Positions 43,368 through 51,627 of a stretch of DNA of 64,000 bases are shown piece by piece. A model generated the notes under the pieces. The model saw nothing but the letters and a program-made list of their open reading frames with translations. It was not told where the DNA came from and did not search any database. A program made the position numbers and the translations under genes. The DNA lies in assembly GCF_021245725.1 (NCBI RefSeq), contig NZ_JAJGSX010000015.1, positions 124,001 to 188,000 of the forward strand, given 5' to 3'. This DNA is from Pseudonocardia sp. TRM90224. GTDB lineage: Bacteria > Actinomycetota > Actinomycetes > Mycobacteriales > Pseudonocardiaceae. Positions within the stretch are counted from its first letter, which is position 1. Each line of letters opens with the position of its first letter.

Positions 43368-44035
43368 CAGAACCTCGTGCCGATCTCGATCAGCCCGGCC
43401 CGGCCCGCCGTCACCACGGCGTCCAGCTGGGTGCGCACCCCGAGCTTCGCCATGATCGACTTGATGTGGTCGCGGGCGGTGTAGAGCGAGATGCCCAGCT
43501 CGTCGGCGACGCCGGCGGCGTCGCGGCCTTCGCCGAGCCGTTCCAGCACCTCCGCCTCGCGCGGGGTCAGCCCGTAGCGCTGCGCCGGGACGCCTTCGAG
43601 GCTCGCGGCGACCATCGGGCGCTCCGCGCTCGCGTAGCGGATGGCCTCGGCGACGTCGGTCACGGCGCCGTCCTTCCCGAGGAACGCGACGGCACCCTCG
43701 GCCAGCGCCCGCTCGGCCAGCACCGCACGGGGGTGCGCAGTCAGCACGATCACCCTCGCCGCCGGCCGCTCGGCGCGGAGCAACCCGATCGCGGCCATCC
43801 CGCCGCCGTCGGGAACGTGCAGGTCGACGATCGCAACGTCGAAATCCACCGTTCGCGCAGCCTCGACTGCCTCGGCGACGGTGTAGGCGACGGCGACGCA
43901 CCGGATGTCGTCGGTCAGGTCGAGGGTGATCCGCAGCGAGTCGGCGAAGACCGGGTGGTCGTCGAGCAGCAGCACCGAGAAACGGCGGGCAGGGCGCGCG
44001 TCATCGGAAACTTGCCCATCGGATTCCGCCGCCAC
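43367..44035 (-). CDS. LuxR/NarL-family response regulator
   Basis: 222 aa. Receiver domain with acidic pair Asp25-Asp26 and phosphoacceptor Asp71 (FDVAIVDLHVPDGGG), Thr in VIVLTAHPR and Lys in FLGKDGAV. C-terminal LuxR HTH with LTPREAEVLERLGEGRDAAG and VADELGISLYTARDHIKSIM. The GTG at 44035 is the first start; a Ser/Asp-rich 17-residue leader precedes the receiver. It is upstream of, and overlaps, the cognate kinase. Target genes are unknown; it is divergent from the padR-hyp operon 157 bp away, so that promoter is a candidate. Confidence 0.92.
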   Translation of the reverse strand: MAAESDGQVSDDARPARRFSVLLLDDHPVFADSLRITLDLTDDIRCVAVAYTVAEAVEAARTVDFDVAIVDLHVPDGGGMAAIGLLRAERPAARVIVLTAHPRAVLAERALAEGAVAFLGKDGAVTDVAEAIRYASAERPMVAASLEGVPAQRYGLTPREAEVLERLGEGRDAAGVADELGISLYTARDHIKSIMAKLGVRTQLDAVVTAGRAGLIEIGTRF

Positions 44036-44119
44036 CCCCGCAGTCTACGAAACCCACAGGGGCGACCCTCATGTGACTACTGATCGAAGGCGACCGATCA
44101 CCGTCCGCGATCAACATCT

Positions 44120-44135
44120 TGTGGTTTACGTCACA
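44120..44135. promoter_or_regulatory. GlxR/Crp-like site upstream of the padR-hyp operon
   Basis: TGTGGTTTACGTCACA (44120-44135) matches 11 of the 12 defined bases of TGTGAnnTAnnTCACA, the corynebacterial GlxR/Crp consensus as I recall it. It lies 58 bp upstream of the PadR ATG and 85 bp from the divergent response-regulator start, a plausible place for either repression or activation by cAMP receptor protein. Confidence 0.6.
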
Positions 44136-44192
44136 CGATGGGACGATCGGCATCCTGGCGTCCACCACCGCCGAACAGAGGGCATCGTCCAC

Positions 44193-44636
44193 ATGGCCGA
44201 GCTCGAACCGCGCAACTTCCTGCAACCGTGCCTGCTCTTGCTCCTGTGCGAGAAGGCCGACCACGGGTACGAGCTGGTCTCCCGGCTGCGCCCGATGCAC
44301 GACGGCGACGGCGACGCCGGCGGCATCTACCGGGCGCTGCGCGGCATGGAGCGCCAGGGGCTCGTGAACTCCGTGTGGAGCGCGTCCGGGTCGGGCCCGG
44401 CCAAGCGGACGTACTCCATCACGCCCGAGGGGGTCGCCTACCTCCACGAGCTGGCCGCGGGCCTCGAACACACCCATGCGGTGCTGCACGTCTTCCTCGA
44501 TCGCTACGCCGGGGTGTGCGCGGCTTCCCGCAACGGCCGATCCGAGGGGAGCACCCATGACCGTCGTGCTGACGAGCGCCGACGCCACAACGGCTTTCCG
44601 ACGCCGCGCCGACCCCACGAGCCTGCTGTCCGCTGA
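44193..44636 (+). CDS. PadR family transcriptional regulator heading the hyp operon
   Basis: 147 aa. The PadR winged HTH is NFLQPCLLLLLCEKADHGYE, then SRLRPMHDGDGDAGGIYRAL, RGMERQGLVNSVWSASG and AKRTYSITPEGVAYLHELAA. The last ~35 residues are basic, unstructured and overlap the next gene by 80 bp. The ATG at 44193 is in-frame after an ACAGAGGGCAT region. PadR-type genes are often seen next to group 1h hydrogenase accessory genes, so it probably regulates this locus, possibly in response to growth state. A GlxR-like site lies upstream. Confidence 0.85.
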   Translation: MAELEPRNFLQPCLLLLLCEKADHGYELVSRLRPMHDGDGDAGGIYRALRGMERQGLVNSVWSASGSGPAKRTYSITPEGVAYLHELAAGLEHTHAVLHVFLDRYAGVCAASRNGRSEGSTHDRRADERRRHNGFPTPRRPHEPAVR

Positions 44637-45102
44637 GGCCGACGAGCTGGCCGCGGCCTGCCACGCGATGGCCGGCCGCTTCCACCGGGGCGGACGGTTG
44701 CTCGCATTCGGGTCGCCGAGCGATGCCGCCCACATCGTCGTGGAGTTCGTGCACCCGGTGATCATCGGGAAGCGGGCGTTGCCGGCGCAGTCGCTGCCGG
44801 GCGACGTCGCGCTGCAGCTGGGGCTGTTCGGACAGCCGGCCGACATCGCGCTCGCGATCACCCCTGACAGTGGCGACGAGCGCCTCGTCGCGGCGCTCGC
44901 GACCGCGCGCCGGATGGGAATGCTCACGGTCGCGCTGCTCGGCGCGGGGGCGGCGGCGGACGCCGACCACGTGATCGCCGACCACGTGATCACTGTTGCG
45001 TCCGACGACGAGCGGGTGGTCCGCGAGGTCCAGGTGACGGCGTACCACGTGCTGTGGGAGCTGGTGCACGTGTTCCTCGACGCGCCGGAGGTGCTCGCGT
45101 GA
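44557..45102 (+). CDS. SIS-domain protein, divergent phosphoheptose-isomerase-like copy
   Basis: 181 aa. It aligns with the neighbouring SIS gene at 45323: both share CHAMAGRFHRGGRLLAFG or CATAMAGRFARGGRLFAFG, TVALLG/TVALAG and TAYHVLWELV/TTYHVLWELV at the end. However, the phosphosugar-binding GNGGSSTDA of the second copy is here GSPSDAAH, so catalytic function is doubtful. The ATG at 44557 has GAGGGGAGC upstream and lies inside the padR 3' end. Such SIS pairs occur in group 1h hydrogenase loci, with an unknown role. Confidence 0.8.
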   Translation: MTVVLTSADATTAFRRRADPTSLLSAEADELAAACHAMAGRFHRGGRLLAFGSPSDAAHIVVEFVHPVIIGKRALPAQSLPGDVALQLGLFGQPADIALAITPDSGDERLVAALATARRMGMLTVALLGAGAAADADHVIADHVITVASDDERVVREVQVTAYHVLWELVHVFLDAPEVLA

Positions 45103-45326
45103 ACCCCTACTCGCTCCCGCCCGACGAGCACCCCGGCGAGGTCTGCATCACGTGCTCCGACGTCGCCGTGCCGGTGACCGTCACCGAGCTGCTCGGTGAC
45201 GACCTCGCGCTGGTCGACACCGGCGCGGGCACGGTTGAGGAGGTCAGCGTCGCGCTGGTCGAGGCTGCGGTCGGCGACACCGTGCTCGTGCACGCCGGTG
45301 AGGCGATCGCGCGGGTGCAACCGTGA
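45099..45326 (+). CDS. HypC/HybG/HupF-type chaperone lacking the N-terminal Cys
   Basis: 75 aa. The OB-fold pattern of HypC is visible (VPVTVTELLGDDLALVDTGA, VSVALVEAAVGDTVLVHAGEAIA). The usual start MC[LI]G, whose Cys2 binds the iron precursor, is missing; instead there is CITC at residues 16-19 after a 15-residue leader. A second, canonical hypC lies at 52748. GTG 45099 overlaps the preceding stop and the next start overlaps its own stop. It may be a specialised partner of the SIS genes or HypF. Confidence 0.8.
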   Translation: MNPYSLPPDEHPGEVCITCSDVAVPVTVTELLGDDLALVDTGAGTVEEVSVALVEAAVGDTVLVHAGEAIARVQP

Positions 45327-45976
45327 GCACCGACTCGCTCTACCCGTTCCTGCGCGCGGGTACGGTCGACCCCGAATCGCTGCTGGCCGATGTCGCCCGC
45401 TCCACGCGGGAGAAGATCGCGGAGATCGGGCGGCTGCGCGCGGACGTCGTCGAGGCCGAGGCCGGCGAGCTCGTGGCCTGCGCCACCGCGATGGCCGGCC
45501 GGTTCGCGCGTGGTGGGCGGCTGTTCGCGTTCGGCAACGGCGGGTCCAGCACGGACGCCGCCGCCGTCGCCGCGCTGTGCGTCGACCCGGGGCCGGGTTG
45601 GCGGCCGCTCCCGGCGGTCGCGCTGGCGGCCGACGTGGCGACGCTGACGGCGCTCGCCAACGACGTCGGCTTCGAGACTGTGTTCGCGCGGCCGCTCGCC
45701 GCCGCCGGCCGCGAGGGGGACATCGCGTTCGGGCTCTCCACCAGCGGCGGCTCCGCGAACGTCCTGCGCGGGCTGGCGGTGGCGCACGAGCGCGGGCTGC
45801 TCACCGTCGCGCTCGCCGGATACTCGGGTGGTGCGATGGCCGAGGCGGCCGCCCGCGGCGGGATCGACCACCTATTCGTGATGCCGTCGGCGTCGGTGCA
45901 CCGCATCCAGGAGGCCCAGACGACGACGTACCACGTGCTGTGGGAGCTGGTGCAGCGCGCGCTCGGCCCAGGCTGA
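45323..45976 (+). CDS. SIS-domain protein, GmhA-like
   Basis: 217 aa. Sedoheptulose-7-phosphate isomerase-like fold with GRLFAFGNGGSSTDAAAVAA (phosphosugar loop), ALAADVATLTALANDVGFET, FGLSTSGGSANVLRGLAVAH and HRIQEAQTTTYHVLWELVQ. The intact loop suggests a phosphosugar ligand, but no LPS pathway exists in this organism type, so its role here probably relates to the hydrogenase. GTG 45323 overlaps the HypC-like stop by four bases. It is followed 4 bp later by hypF. Confidence 0.85.
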   Translation: MSTDSLYPFLRAGTVDPESLLADVARSTREKIAEIGRLRADVVEAEAGELVACATAMAGRFARGGRLFAFGNGGSSTDAAAVAALCVDPGPGWRPLPAVALAADVATLTALANDVGFETVFARPLAAAGREGDIAFGLSTSGGSANVLRGLAVAHERGLLTVALAGYSGGAMAEAAARGGIDHLFVMPSASVHRIQEAQTTTYHVLWELVQRALGPG

Positions 45977-45980
45977 AGGC

Positions 45981-48206
45981 ATGGTTGAGACGGCCGTCAG
46001 GGCACGCATCCGGGTCAGCGGGATCGTGCAGGGTGTCGGGTTCCGGCCGTTCGTGCACGGGCTCGCCGAGGAGCTGGGCCTCGCGGGATTCGTCGGCAAC
46101 GACGAACTCGGGGTGATCATCGAGGCCGAGGGCTCCGGCGCCGCGCTGGCCGCGCTGCTCGTCGCGCTGCGGGAACGGCCGCCGCCGCTCGCGCTGGTCA
46201 GCGCGGTCGCCGCCACCGACATCCCGGCCGTCGGCGACACCGCCTTCGCGATCGCGGCCAGCTCGGCGGGCGGGCGGCGGGTCGCGCTGGTCCCTGCCGA
46301 CACCGCCACCTGCGCCGACTGCCTTGCCGAGCTGCGCGACCCGGCCGACCGGCGCTACCGGCACCCGTTCATCACCTGCACGAACTGCGGACCGCGGTTC
46401 ACGATCATCACCGATGTGCCCTACGACCGGGCCGCGACGACGATGGCTGCGTTCCCGATGTGCGCGGCCTGCGCCGCGGAGTACCACGACCCGCGCGACC
46501 GGCGGTTCCACGCACAGCCGGTGAGCTGCCACGAGTGCGGCCCGCGGCTGCGGTGCAGTGTTCCCGGTGACGATCCCGGTGACGATCCTGTTGCGGCGGC
46601 CGCCGGTGCGCTGCGCGCCGGCGCCGTGCTCGCGGTGAAGGGGATCGGCGGGTTCCACCTGGCCGCACTCGCCGGCGACGAGACCGCGGTGGCCGCGCTG
46701 CGGGCGCGCAAGCACCGGGAGGACAAGCCGTTCGCGGTGCTGGCGCCCAGCGTCTCGGCGGCCGGTGAGCTGGGTGAGGTCGGGCCGGTCGAGGCGGCGG
46801 AGCTGGTGTCGCGGCGGGCACCGATCGTCCTGCTGCGCCGCCGGAACCGTGCACGGCTCGCGGCGGCGGTCGCACCGGGCAACCGGCACGTCGGCGTGCT
46901 GCTCCCCTACACCCCGATCCACCACATGCTGCTTGACGAGGTGCGTGAGCCCATCGTCCTCACCAGCGGGAACGTCTCCGACGAGCCCATCGTCCACCGC
47001 GACGGCGACCTCGGGCGCCTCGCCGGGATCGCCGATGCCGTGCTCACCCACGACCGTCCGATCCGGACCCGCGCCGACGACTCGGTGGTGCGGATCGTGC
47101 GCGGAGCCCCGTACCTTGCACGCCGGTCGCGCGGGTTCGCGCCGGAACCGGTCGAGCTCGCCGTCGCCGCCGATCGGACGGTGCTGGGGTGCGGCGCCGA
47201 GCTGAAGAACACGTTCTGCCTGCTGCGCGGCAGCACCGCGGTGCCGTCGCACCACATCGGCGACCTGGAGAACGTCGAGACGCTCCGGGCCTTCACCGAC
47301 GGGATCGCGCACCTGTCGCGGCTGCTCGACGTCACGCCGGAGGTCGTCGCGCACGACCTGCATCCCGAGTACCTCTCCACGAAGTGGGCGCACGACCAGG
47401 AGGGCGTCGAACTGGTCGGGGTGCAGCACCACCACGCGCACCTCGCGTCGTGCCTCGCCGAGCACGGCGTTGCCGGCCCGGTGATCGGGATCGCCTGCGA
47501 CGGGCTCGGCTACGGCACCGACGGGGCGCTCTGGGGCTGCGAGGTCATGGACGTTTCGCTGGCCGCGTTCACCCGGCTCGTCCATCTGGAGCCGGTCGCG
47601 CTGCCCGGCGGCACGACGGCGATCCGGCAGCCGTGGCGGATGGCCGTCGCGTGGCTGCGGGCCGCCGGTGTCTCGCTGCCCGCCTTCGACGCGCGACTCG
47701 GAACCCGGACGGACCCGGTGCGGCGGCTGCTCGACTCCGACGTGCCCGTCCCGTCGACGACCAGCGCGGGCCGGCTGTTCGACGCGGTGGCGGCGCTGGT
47801 CGGCGTGCGCGACGCGGTGACGTACGAGGGGCAGGCGGCGATCGAGCTGGAGCAGCTCGCCGACCCGTCGGTGCCCTCGGGCTACCCCACGGCGGGGCTG
47901 TGCGGCGCGGACCTGATCCGCGGGGTCGTCGCCGACCTGCGCACGGACGTCCCCGCCGCGGTCGTGGCGGCCAGGTTCCACAACGGGCTCGCCGCGGCGC
48001 TGGTCACGTCGGCGACGGGCGCGGCCCGCTCGCACGGCCGGGACACGGTCGCGCTCTCCGGCGGGGTGTTCCAGAACCTCCTGCTGCTGGAACGCGTCCG
48101 CACCGGGCTGGAGGCCACGGGGCTGCGGGTGCTCGTGCACTCCCGCATGCCCTGCAACGACGGGGGCATCAGCCTGGGGCAGGTGGCGGTAGCGGCGTCG
48201 AGGTGA
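45981..48206 (+). CDS. hypF: Carbamoyltransferase HypF
   Basis: 741-aa enzyme that transfers the carbamoyl group from carbamoyl phosphate to HypE, the source of cyanide ligands for the NiFe site. Domain order: acylphosphatase-like (IRVSGIVQGVGFRPFVHGLA, residues 10-29), zinc fingers (CADCLAEL..., CTNCGPRF, CAACAAEYHD, CHECGPR), YrdC-like (VKGIGGFHLAALAGDE, ARKHREDKPFAVLA) and a Kae1-like C-terminal domain (LGCGAELKNTFCLL, HDLHPEYLS, HHHAHLASCLAEHG). The length is normal. It ends the rightward operon; two family 1 palindromes follow. Confidence 0.96.
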   Translation: MVETAVRARIRVSGIVQGVGFRPFVHGLAEELGLAGFVGNDELGVIIEAEGSGAALAALLVALRERPPPLALVSAVAATDIPAVGDTAFAIAASSAGGRRVALVPADTATCADCLAELRDPADRRYRHPFITCTNCGPRFTIITDVPYDRAATTMAAFPMCAACAAEYHDPRDRRFHAQPVSCHECGPRLRCSVPGDDPGDDPVAAAAGALRAGAVLAVKGIGGFHLAALAGDETAVAALRARKHREDKPFAVLAPSVSAAGELGEVGPVEAAELVSRRAPIVLLRRRNRARLAAAVAPGNRHVGVLLPYTPIHHMLLDEVREPIVLTSGNVSDEPIVHRDGDLGRLAGIADAVLTHDRPIRTRADDSVVRIVRGAPYLARRSRGFAPEPVELAVAADRTVLGCGAELKNTFCLLRGSTAVPSHHIGDLENVETLRAFTDGIAHLSRLLDVTPEVVAHDLHPEYLSTKWAHDQEGVELVGVQHHHAHLASCLAEHGVAGPVIGIACDGLGYGTDGALWGCEVMDVSLAAFTRLVHLEPVALPGGTTAIRQPWRMAVAWLRAAGVSLPAFDARLGTRTDPVRRLLDSDVPVPSTTSAGRLFDAVAALVGVRDAVTYEGQAAIELEQLADPSVPSGYPTAGLCGADLIRGVVADLRTDVPAAVVAARFHNGLAAALVTSATGAARSHGRDTVALSGGVFQNLLLLERVRTGLEATGLRVLVHSRMPCNDGGISLGQVAVAASR

Positions 48207-48214
48207 CACGCGAC

Positions 48215-48287
48215 CCAACTTCCCCACCGTTTTGGGCACATGCGCGCTCCGCGGGCGCGCAGCCACCCAAAACGGTGGGGAAGTTGG
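48215..48287. repeat. Long palindrome, family 1 subtype I (copy 5 of 6)
   Basis: Perfect 22-bp inverted repeat, arms 48215-48236 and 48266-48287, with core AACTTCCCCACCGTTTTG then GGG. Loop: CACATGCGCGC...GCGCGC, as in the other subtype I copies. It starts 9 bp after the hypF stop in the 172-bp gap between convergent hypF and the DUF559 gene. Confidence 0.92.
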
Positions 48288-48296
48288 ACGACGTGT

Positions 48297-48370
48297 CGAA
48301 CGTCCCCACCGTTTTGCCTACCTACAGGCCCTCCAGGGCGTGCAGGTTGGCAAAACGGTGGGGAAGTTCG
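48297..48370. repeat. Long palindrome, family 1 subtype II (copy 6 of 6)
   Basis: 22-bp inverted repeat with one mismatch, arms 48297-48318 and 48349-48370, loop TACCTACAGG...GTGCAGGTT. It directly follows copy 5 and lies 8 bp from the stop of the leftward DUF559 gene. Subtype I and II copies are 10 bp apart, as a tandem pair serving two converging genes. Confidence 0.92.
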
Positions 48371-48378
48371 GGGTCGCT

Positions 48379-49278
48379 TCATCTCGAGCGCAAAGCGTCC
48401 CGGATCGTCGTGGCGATGCGGTCGGGGTCGCTCCAGATGTCCCGCTTCGTGAAGCGGTACATGCGCCAGCCTGCGGCGACGAGCCGCGTGTAGCGGCCCG
48501 TGTCACTCAGCACCGCGTTCGGGTTCGTGTGGACGGCGCCTTCGTACTCGATCCCGATGCGCTCCTCCGGATAGGCCAGGTCGAGCCATACCGCACGGCG
48601 TTCCTCGTCGTCGAGCACGGCATGCTGCACGGCCGGCGTGGGCAGCCCTCGCAGGACGAGCACCAGCCGCAACCGCGTCTCCATCGGAGAGCCCGCCCGA
48701 GCGTCCGCGAGCGCTACGGCGTCGCCGATCCTCCGGCGGTGCCGGGCGCCCGGGTAGCGGTCCGAGAATTGAAGGATCTTCGCAGGATCGAACCGGCCGT
48801 GGTTGGCGAGCGCGTCGATCGCCACGACGCGCTCGACCACATCCGGACGCCATCTGCCGAGGTCGAACGCCGTCCGCAGCGGCGTGGTCACGACAACACC
48901 GGAGCATCTCTGCATCTCGTCGGCTGCGAGGCGGGAGTGGTGAACGATCAGCCCACGCGTGGACGTGCGCGGGCCGCCACTCGTCACGACGACTTCAGCG
49001 GGAGCACCGGGCGGTGCGCACGACGCGCCCAACAGCTCCGCCGCGGACAACCCGCAGAGCACACCCCGCTGGTCCGTGAGCAGGAACGCGGCCCGCGAGC
49101 GCAGGGCCAGATCGGGCGGCGCTGTTGAGCGCGGCACGTACGTATCGGTGCAGAGGCGCACGAACCGCGGCCCGCGCAACGCGCGCCGTGTGACCAGGCC
49201 GGCCGCGACCGCTCGGCTTCCACGGAACACAGCCGGCCAACCCGGCACCGACGTGGCGGCCCGCTCGACGGTCGACAT
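48379..49278 (-). CDS. DUF559/AbiEi-antitoxin-like protein
   Basis: 299 aa. The C-terminal third (about residues 200-290) is a DUF559 very-short-patch-repair-like endonuclease fold: LDLAYPEERIGIEYEGAVHT and RYTRLVAAGWRMYRFTKRDI, with Glu/Asp-rich core residues. The middle (GLSAAELLGA, TSTRGLIVHHSRLAADEMQR, VVVTTPLRTAFDLGRW) is typical of actinobacterial type IV TA-like AbiEi antitoxin relatives. No AbiEii toxin adjoins. Such stand-alone proteins are common and unexplained. It splits the two halves of the hydrogenase locus and is not obviously linked to them. The ATG is at 49278. Confidence 0.8.
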   Translation of the reverse strand: MSTVERAATSVPGWPAVFRGSRAVAAGLVTRRALRGPRFVRLCTDTYVPRSTAPPDLALRSRAAFLLTDQRGVLCGLSAAELLGASCAPPGAPAEVVVTSGGPRTSTRGLIVHHSRLAADEMQRCSGVVVTTPLRTAFDLGRWRPDVVERVVAIDALANHGRFDPAKILQFSDRYPGARHRRRIGDAVALADARAGSPMETRLRLVLVLRGLPTPAVQHAVLDDEERRAVWLDLAYPEERIGIEYEGAVHTNPNAVLSDTGRYTRLVAAGWRMYRFTKRDIWSDPDRIATTIRDALRSR

Positions 49279-49367
49279 GGGACTCAGAATCGCGGCCGCG
49301 GCTCTGCCGCGGGCCCGATTCGACACAATGGGCCGCCGAGATTGACCTCAGAGCCGGATCGGCAAGA

Positions 49368-50138
49368 TCAAAGGGCGCTGTGGTTCATCTCGGCGCGCAG
49401 CCAGTCGTACCACGCCCCGAGCCCTTCCTCCGCTGTTGCGCTGAGCTGCAGCACCTCCACCCCCGCCCGCGCCCGCCGGGCGCACTCGACGAAGAACCCC
49501 ACGTCGAAGGGGACGTACGGCAGCAGGTCGGTCTTGGTCAGCACGACGAGGTCGGCGGTGCGGAACATGTGCGGGTACTTGAGCGGCTTGTCTGCTCCTT
49601 CCGTCACCGACATGATCACGACCCGGGCGGCTTCGCCCAGGTCGAAGAGGGCGGGGCAGACGAGGTTGCCGACGTTCTCCACGAACAGCAGGGAGCCCTG
49701 TTCGGGGGCGAGCGCGCGCAGCCCGGCGGCCACCATGTCGGCGTCGAGGTGGCAGCCGGCGCCGGTGTTGATCTGGATCGCCCGCGCGCCGGCGGCGCGG
49801 ATGCGTTCGGCGTCGAGCAGCGTCTCCTGGTCGCCCTCCAGCACGGCACACGGCAGGTCGGCGCCCAGATCGCGGATCGTGCGTTCCAGCAGCGTCGTCT
49901 TGCCCGCGCCGGGCGAGCTCATCAGGTTCAGCGCCGTGACGCCCCGCGCCGCCAGCCACTGCCGGTTGCGGGCGGCGAGGTCGTCGTTCTTCGCCAGCAG
50001 GTCGACCTCGATCGCGACGGTGGTGGTCGGGTGCGGATGCGCATGCCCGTGACCGTGCCCATCACCGGGCCCGTGCCCGTGTGCCGGGTCGATCACCCGC
50101 ACGCCTGGCCCGTCGGAGCATCCGCAGGTAGCGCACAT
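49368..50138 (-). CDS. hypB: Hydrogenase nickel incorporation protein HypB
   Basis: 256-aa GTPase that delivers nickel to the hydrogenase. The N-terminus begins MCATCGCSDG, a Cys-rich nickel site, then a His stretch at about residues 20-36 (HGHGPGDGHGHGHAHPH) for metal storage. The GTPase domain has Walker A LMSSPGAGKTTLLE (residues about 72-85), QINTGAGCHLDADMV and VVLTKTDLLPYV. Last gene of the leftward hydrogenase operon; its start lies 46 bp inside hypA, so they are translationally coupled. Confidence 0.96.
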   Translation of the reverse strand: MCATCGCSDGPGVRVIDPAHGHGPGDGHGHGHAHPHPTTTVAIEVDLLAKNDDLAARNRQWLAARGVTALNLMSSPGAGKTTLLERTIRDLGADLPCAVLEGDQETLLDAERIRAAGARAIQINTGAGCHLDADMVAAGLRALAPEQGSLLFVENVGNLVCPALFDLGEAARVVIMSVTEGADKPLKYPHMFRTADLVVLTKTDLLPYVPFDVGFFVECARRARAGVEVLQLSATAEEGLGAWYDWLRAEMNHSAL

Positions 50139-50470
50139 GCCCGGTCCACCTCCACTTCCACGATCCGCAGGTCCGTCCCACCCGTCACGGCGACGTCGGC
50201 GCTCCCGCAGTCGCACAGCGGTAGCACCTCGGCCGTCGTGAAGTCGGCCCCGCACGCCCTGCAGTGCGCGCGCCCGGTCGGCTCGTCGATCTCCAGCTCG
50301 GCGTCCTCGCAGGTGGTGCCGGCCGCGATCATCTCGAAGCAGAACCGCACGGCGTCCGGCACCAACCCGGAGAGCTTCCCGACCTCCAGCCGGATCCGCC
50401 GCACCTTCGCCGCGCCCATCCGCTGTGTGATGGTCGAGACGACGGTCCCGGTGATCGCCAGCTCGTGCAT
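50093..50470 (-). CDS. hypA: Hydrogenase maturation nickel metallochaperone HypA
   Basis: 125-aa partner of HypB. It begins MHELAIT, where His2 and Glu3 are nickel-binding in the family. Family features are RIRLEVGKLSGLVPDAVRFC and the zinc site with Cys70 and Cys73 (HCRACGADF) and Cys86 and Cys88 (LCDCGS). The second half is C-x-C rather than the usual C-x2-C. The ATG at 50470 overlaps the hypE stop. Its 3' end overlaps hypB. Confidence 0.94.
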   Translation of the reverse strand: MHELAITGTVVSTITQRMGAAKVRRIRLEVGKLSGLVPDAVRFCFEMIAAGTTCEDAELEIDEPTGRAHCRACGADFTTAEVLPLCDCGSADVAVTGGTDLRIVEVEVDRACALPADAPTGQACG

Positions 50471-51627
50471 CAGCAGATCCGCGGCAGCGGGTCGCCCACC
50501 AGCAGGTCGACGATGCGCGTGCCGCCGAACGCCGTGCGCAGCAGCACCAACCCCGGCGGGTCGTCCTTCACCGTCCCGATGACGGCGGCGCCGGTGCCCA
50601 GCGGGTGCGCCCGCATCGCGGCGAGCGCGGCGACGGCGTGCGCCGGATCCACGACGGTGACGAACCGGCCCTCGCACGCCACGTAGAGCGGGTCGATGCC
50701 CAGCAGCTCCGACGCCCCGTTGACGACCGGTCGCACCGGCAGCGCCGCCTCGTCCAGCACCACCGCCACCTGCGCGGCGACGGCCACCTCGTTGCAGATC
50801 GTCGCGACCCCGCCACGCGTGGCGTCGCGCATCAGCCGCACCCCACCGCCGGCGGCGTCGAGCACGGCGGCGCTGATCTCGTGCAGCGGCGCGGTGTCCG
50901 ACTCGATGTCGGCGGAGATGTCCAGCTCGCCGCGGGCCAGCATGACGGTCACGCCGTGGTCGCCGATCGGGCCGGAGACCAGCACGGTGTCGCCGGGCTG
51001 CGCGGCCGCGGCGCTGAGCACCACCTCGCGCTCCAGCGCCCCGACGCCGGCCGTCGTGATGTAGCAGCCGTCGGCCTTGCCGCGCTCGACGACCTTCGTG
51101 TCGCCCGTGACGATCTGGACGCCCGCCGCCCCCGCGGCTGCGGCCATCGACGCGACGATCCGCTGCAGGTCGGCGACCGGGAACCCTTCTTCGAGGATGA
51201 ACCCGCACGACAGGTACAGCGGGCGGGCCCCGCACATCGCGAGGTCGTTCACGGTGCCGTTGACGGCCAGGTCGCCGATGTCGCCGCCGGGGAAGAACAG
51301 CGGCGAGACGACGTACGAGTCGGTCGTGAAGGCCAACCGACCGGCGGCGGTGGCCAGCTGCGCGCCGTCCTCCAGCAGTTCCAGGGTCGGGTTGCGGAAC
51401 GCGTCGAGGAACACCGCTTCGATCAACGTCTGGCTCGCCTTGCCGCCCGCGCCGTGCGAGAGCGTGATCCGCTGCTCCTTCATCTTCGGTTTGCGGGCGC
51501 GCGCCTTCGCGATCCTGGCGAGCACCTGCTCCTCGCGGGTCAGGTGCTCGGCGCCGGCGTGCGCGGCCACGGCCTCCTCGGCCCAGTTCGCCCGCGTCGG
51601 GATGCTGGACCCGAGATCCTGGCTCAT
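50470..51627 (-). CDS. hypE: Hydrogenase expression/formation protein HypE
   Basis: 385-aa enzyme that carries the carbamoyl group from HypF on its C-terminal Cys and dehydrates it to thiocyanate. The PurM-like ATP-binding core has LSHGAGGKASQTLIEAVFL, FTTDSYVVSPLFFPGGDIGD, GDTVLVSGPIGDHGVTVM and MRDATRGGVATICNEVA. The last residues PLPRIC end in the functional Cys385. An N-terminal extension of about 45 residues (NWAEEAVAAHAGAEHLTREE) precedes the core and is longer than in many relatives. ATG 51627 overlaps the hypD stop. Confidence 0.96.
   Translation of the reverse strand: MSQDLGSSIPTRANWAEEAVAAHAGAEHLTREEQVLARIAKARARKPKMKEQRITLSHGAGGKASQTLIEAVFLDAFRNPTLELLEDGAQLATAAGRLAFTTDSYVVSPLFFPGGDIGDLAVNGTVNDLAMCGARPLYLSCGFILEEGFPVADLQRIVASMAAAAGAAGVQIVTGDTKVVERGKADGCYITTAGVGALEREVVLSAAAAQPGDTVLVSGPIGDHGVTVMLARGELDISADIESDTAPLHEISAAVLDAAGGGVRLMRDATRGGVATICNEVAVAAQVAVVLDEAALPVRPVVNGASELLGIDPLYVACEGRFVTVVDPAHAVAALAAMRAHPLGTGAAVIGTVKDDPPGLVLLRTAFGGTRIVDLLVGDPLPRIC

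Noticed and set aside
48379..49278. AbiE toxin-antitoxin system
   Set aside because: The AbiEi-like/DUF559 protein has no adjacent AbiEii nucleotidyltransferase, so a TA pair is not supported.
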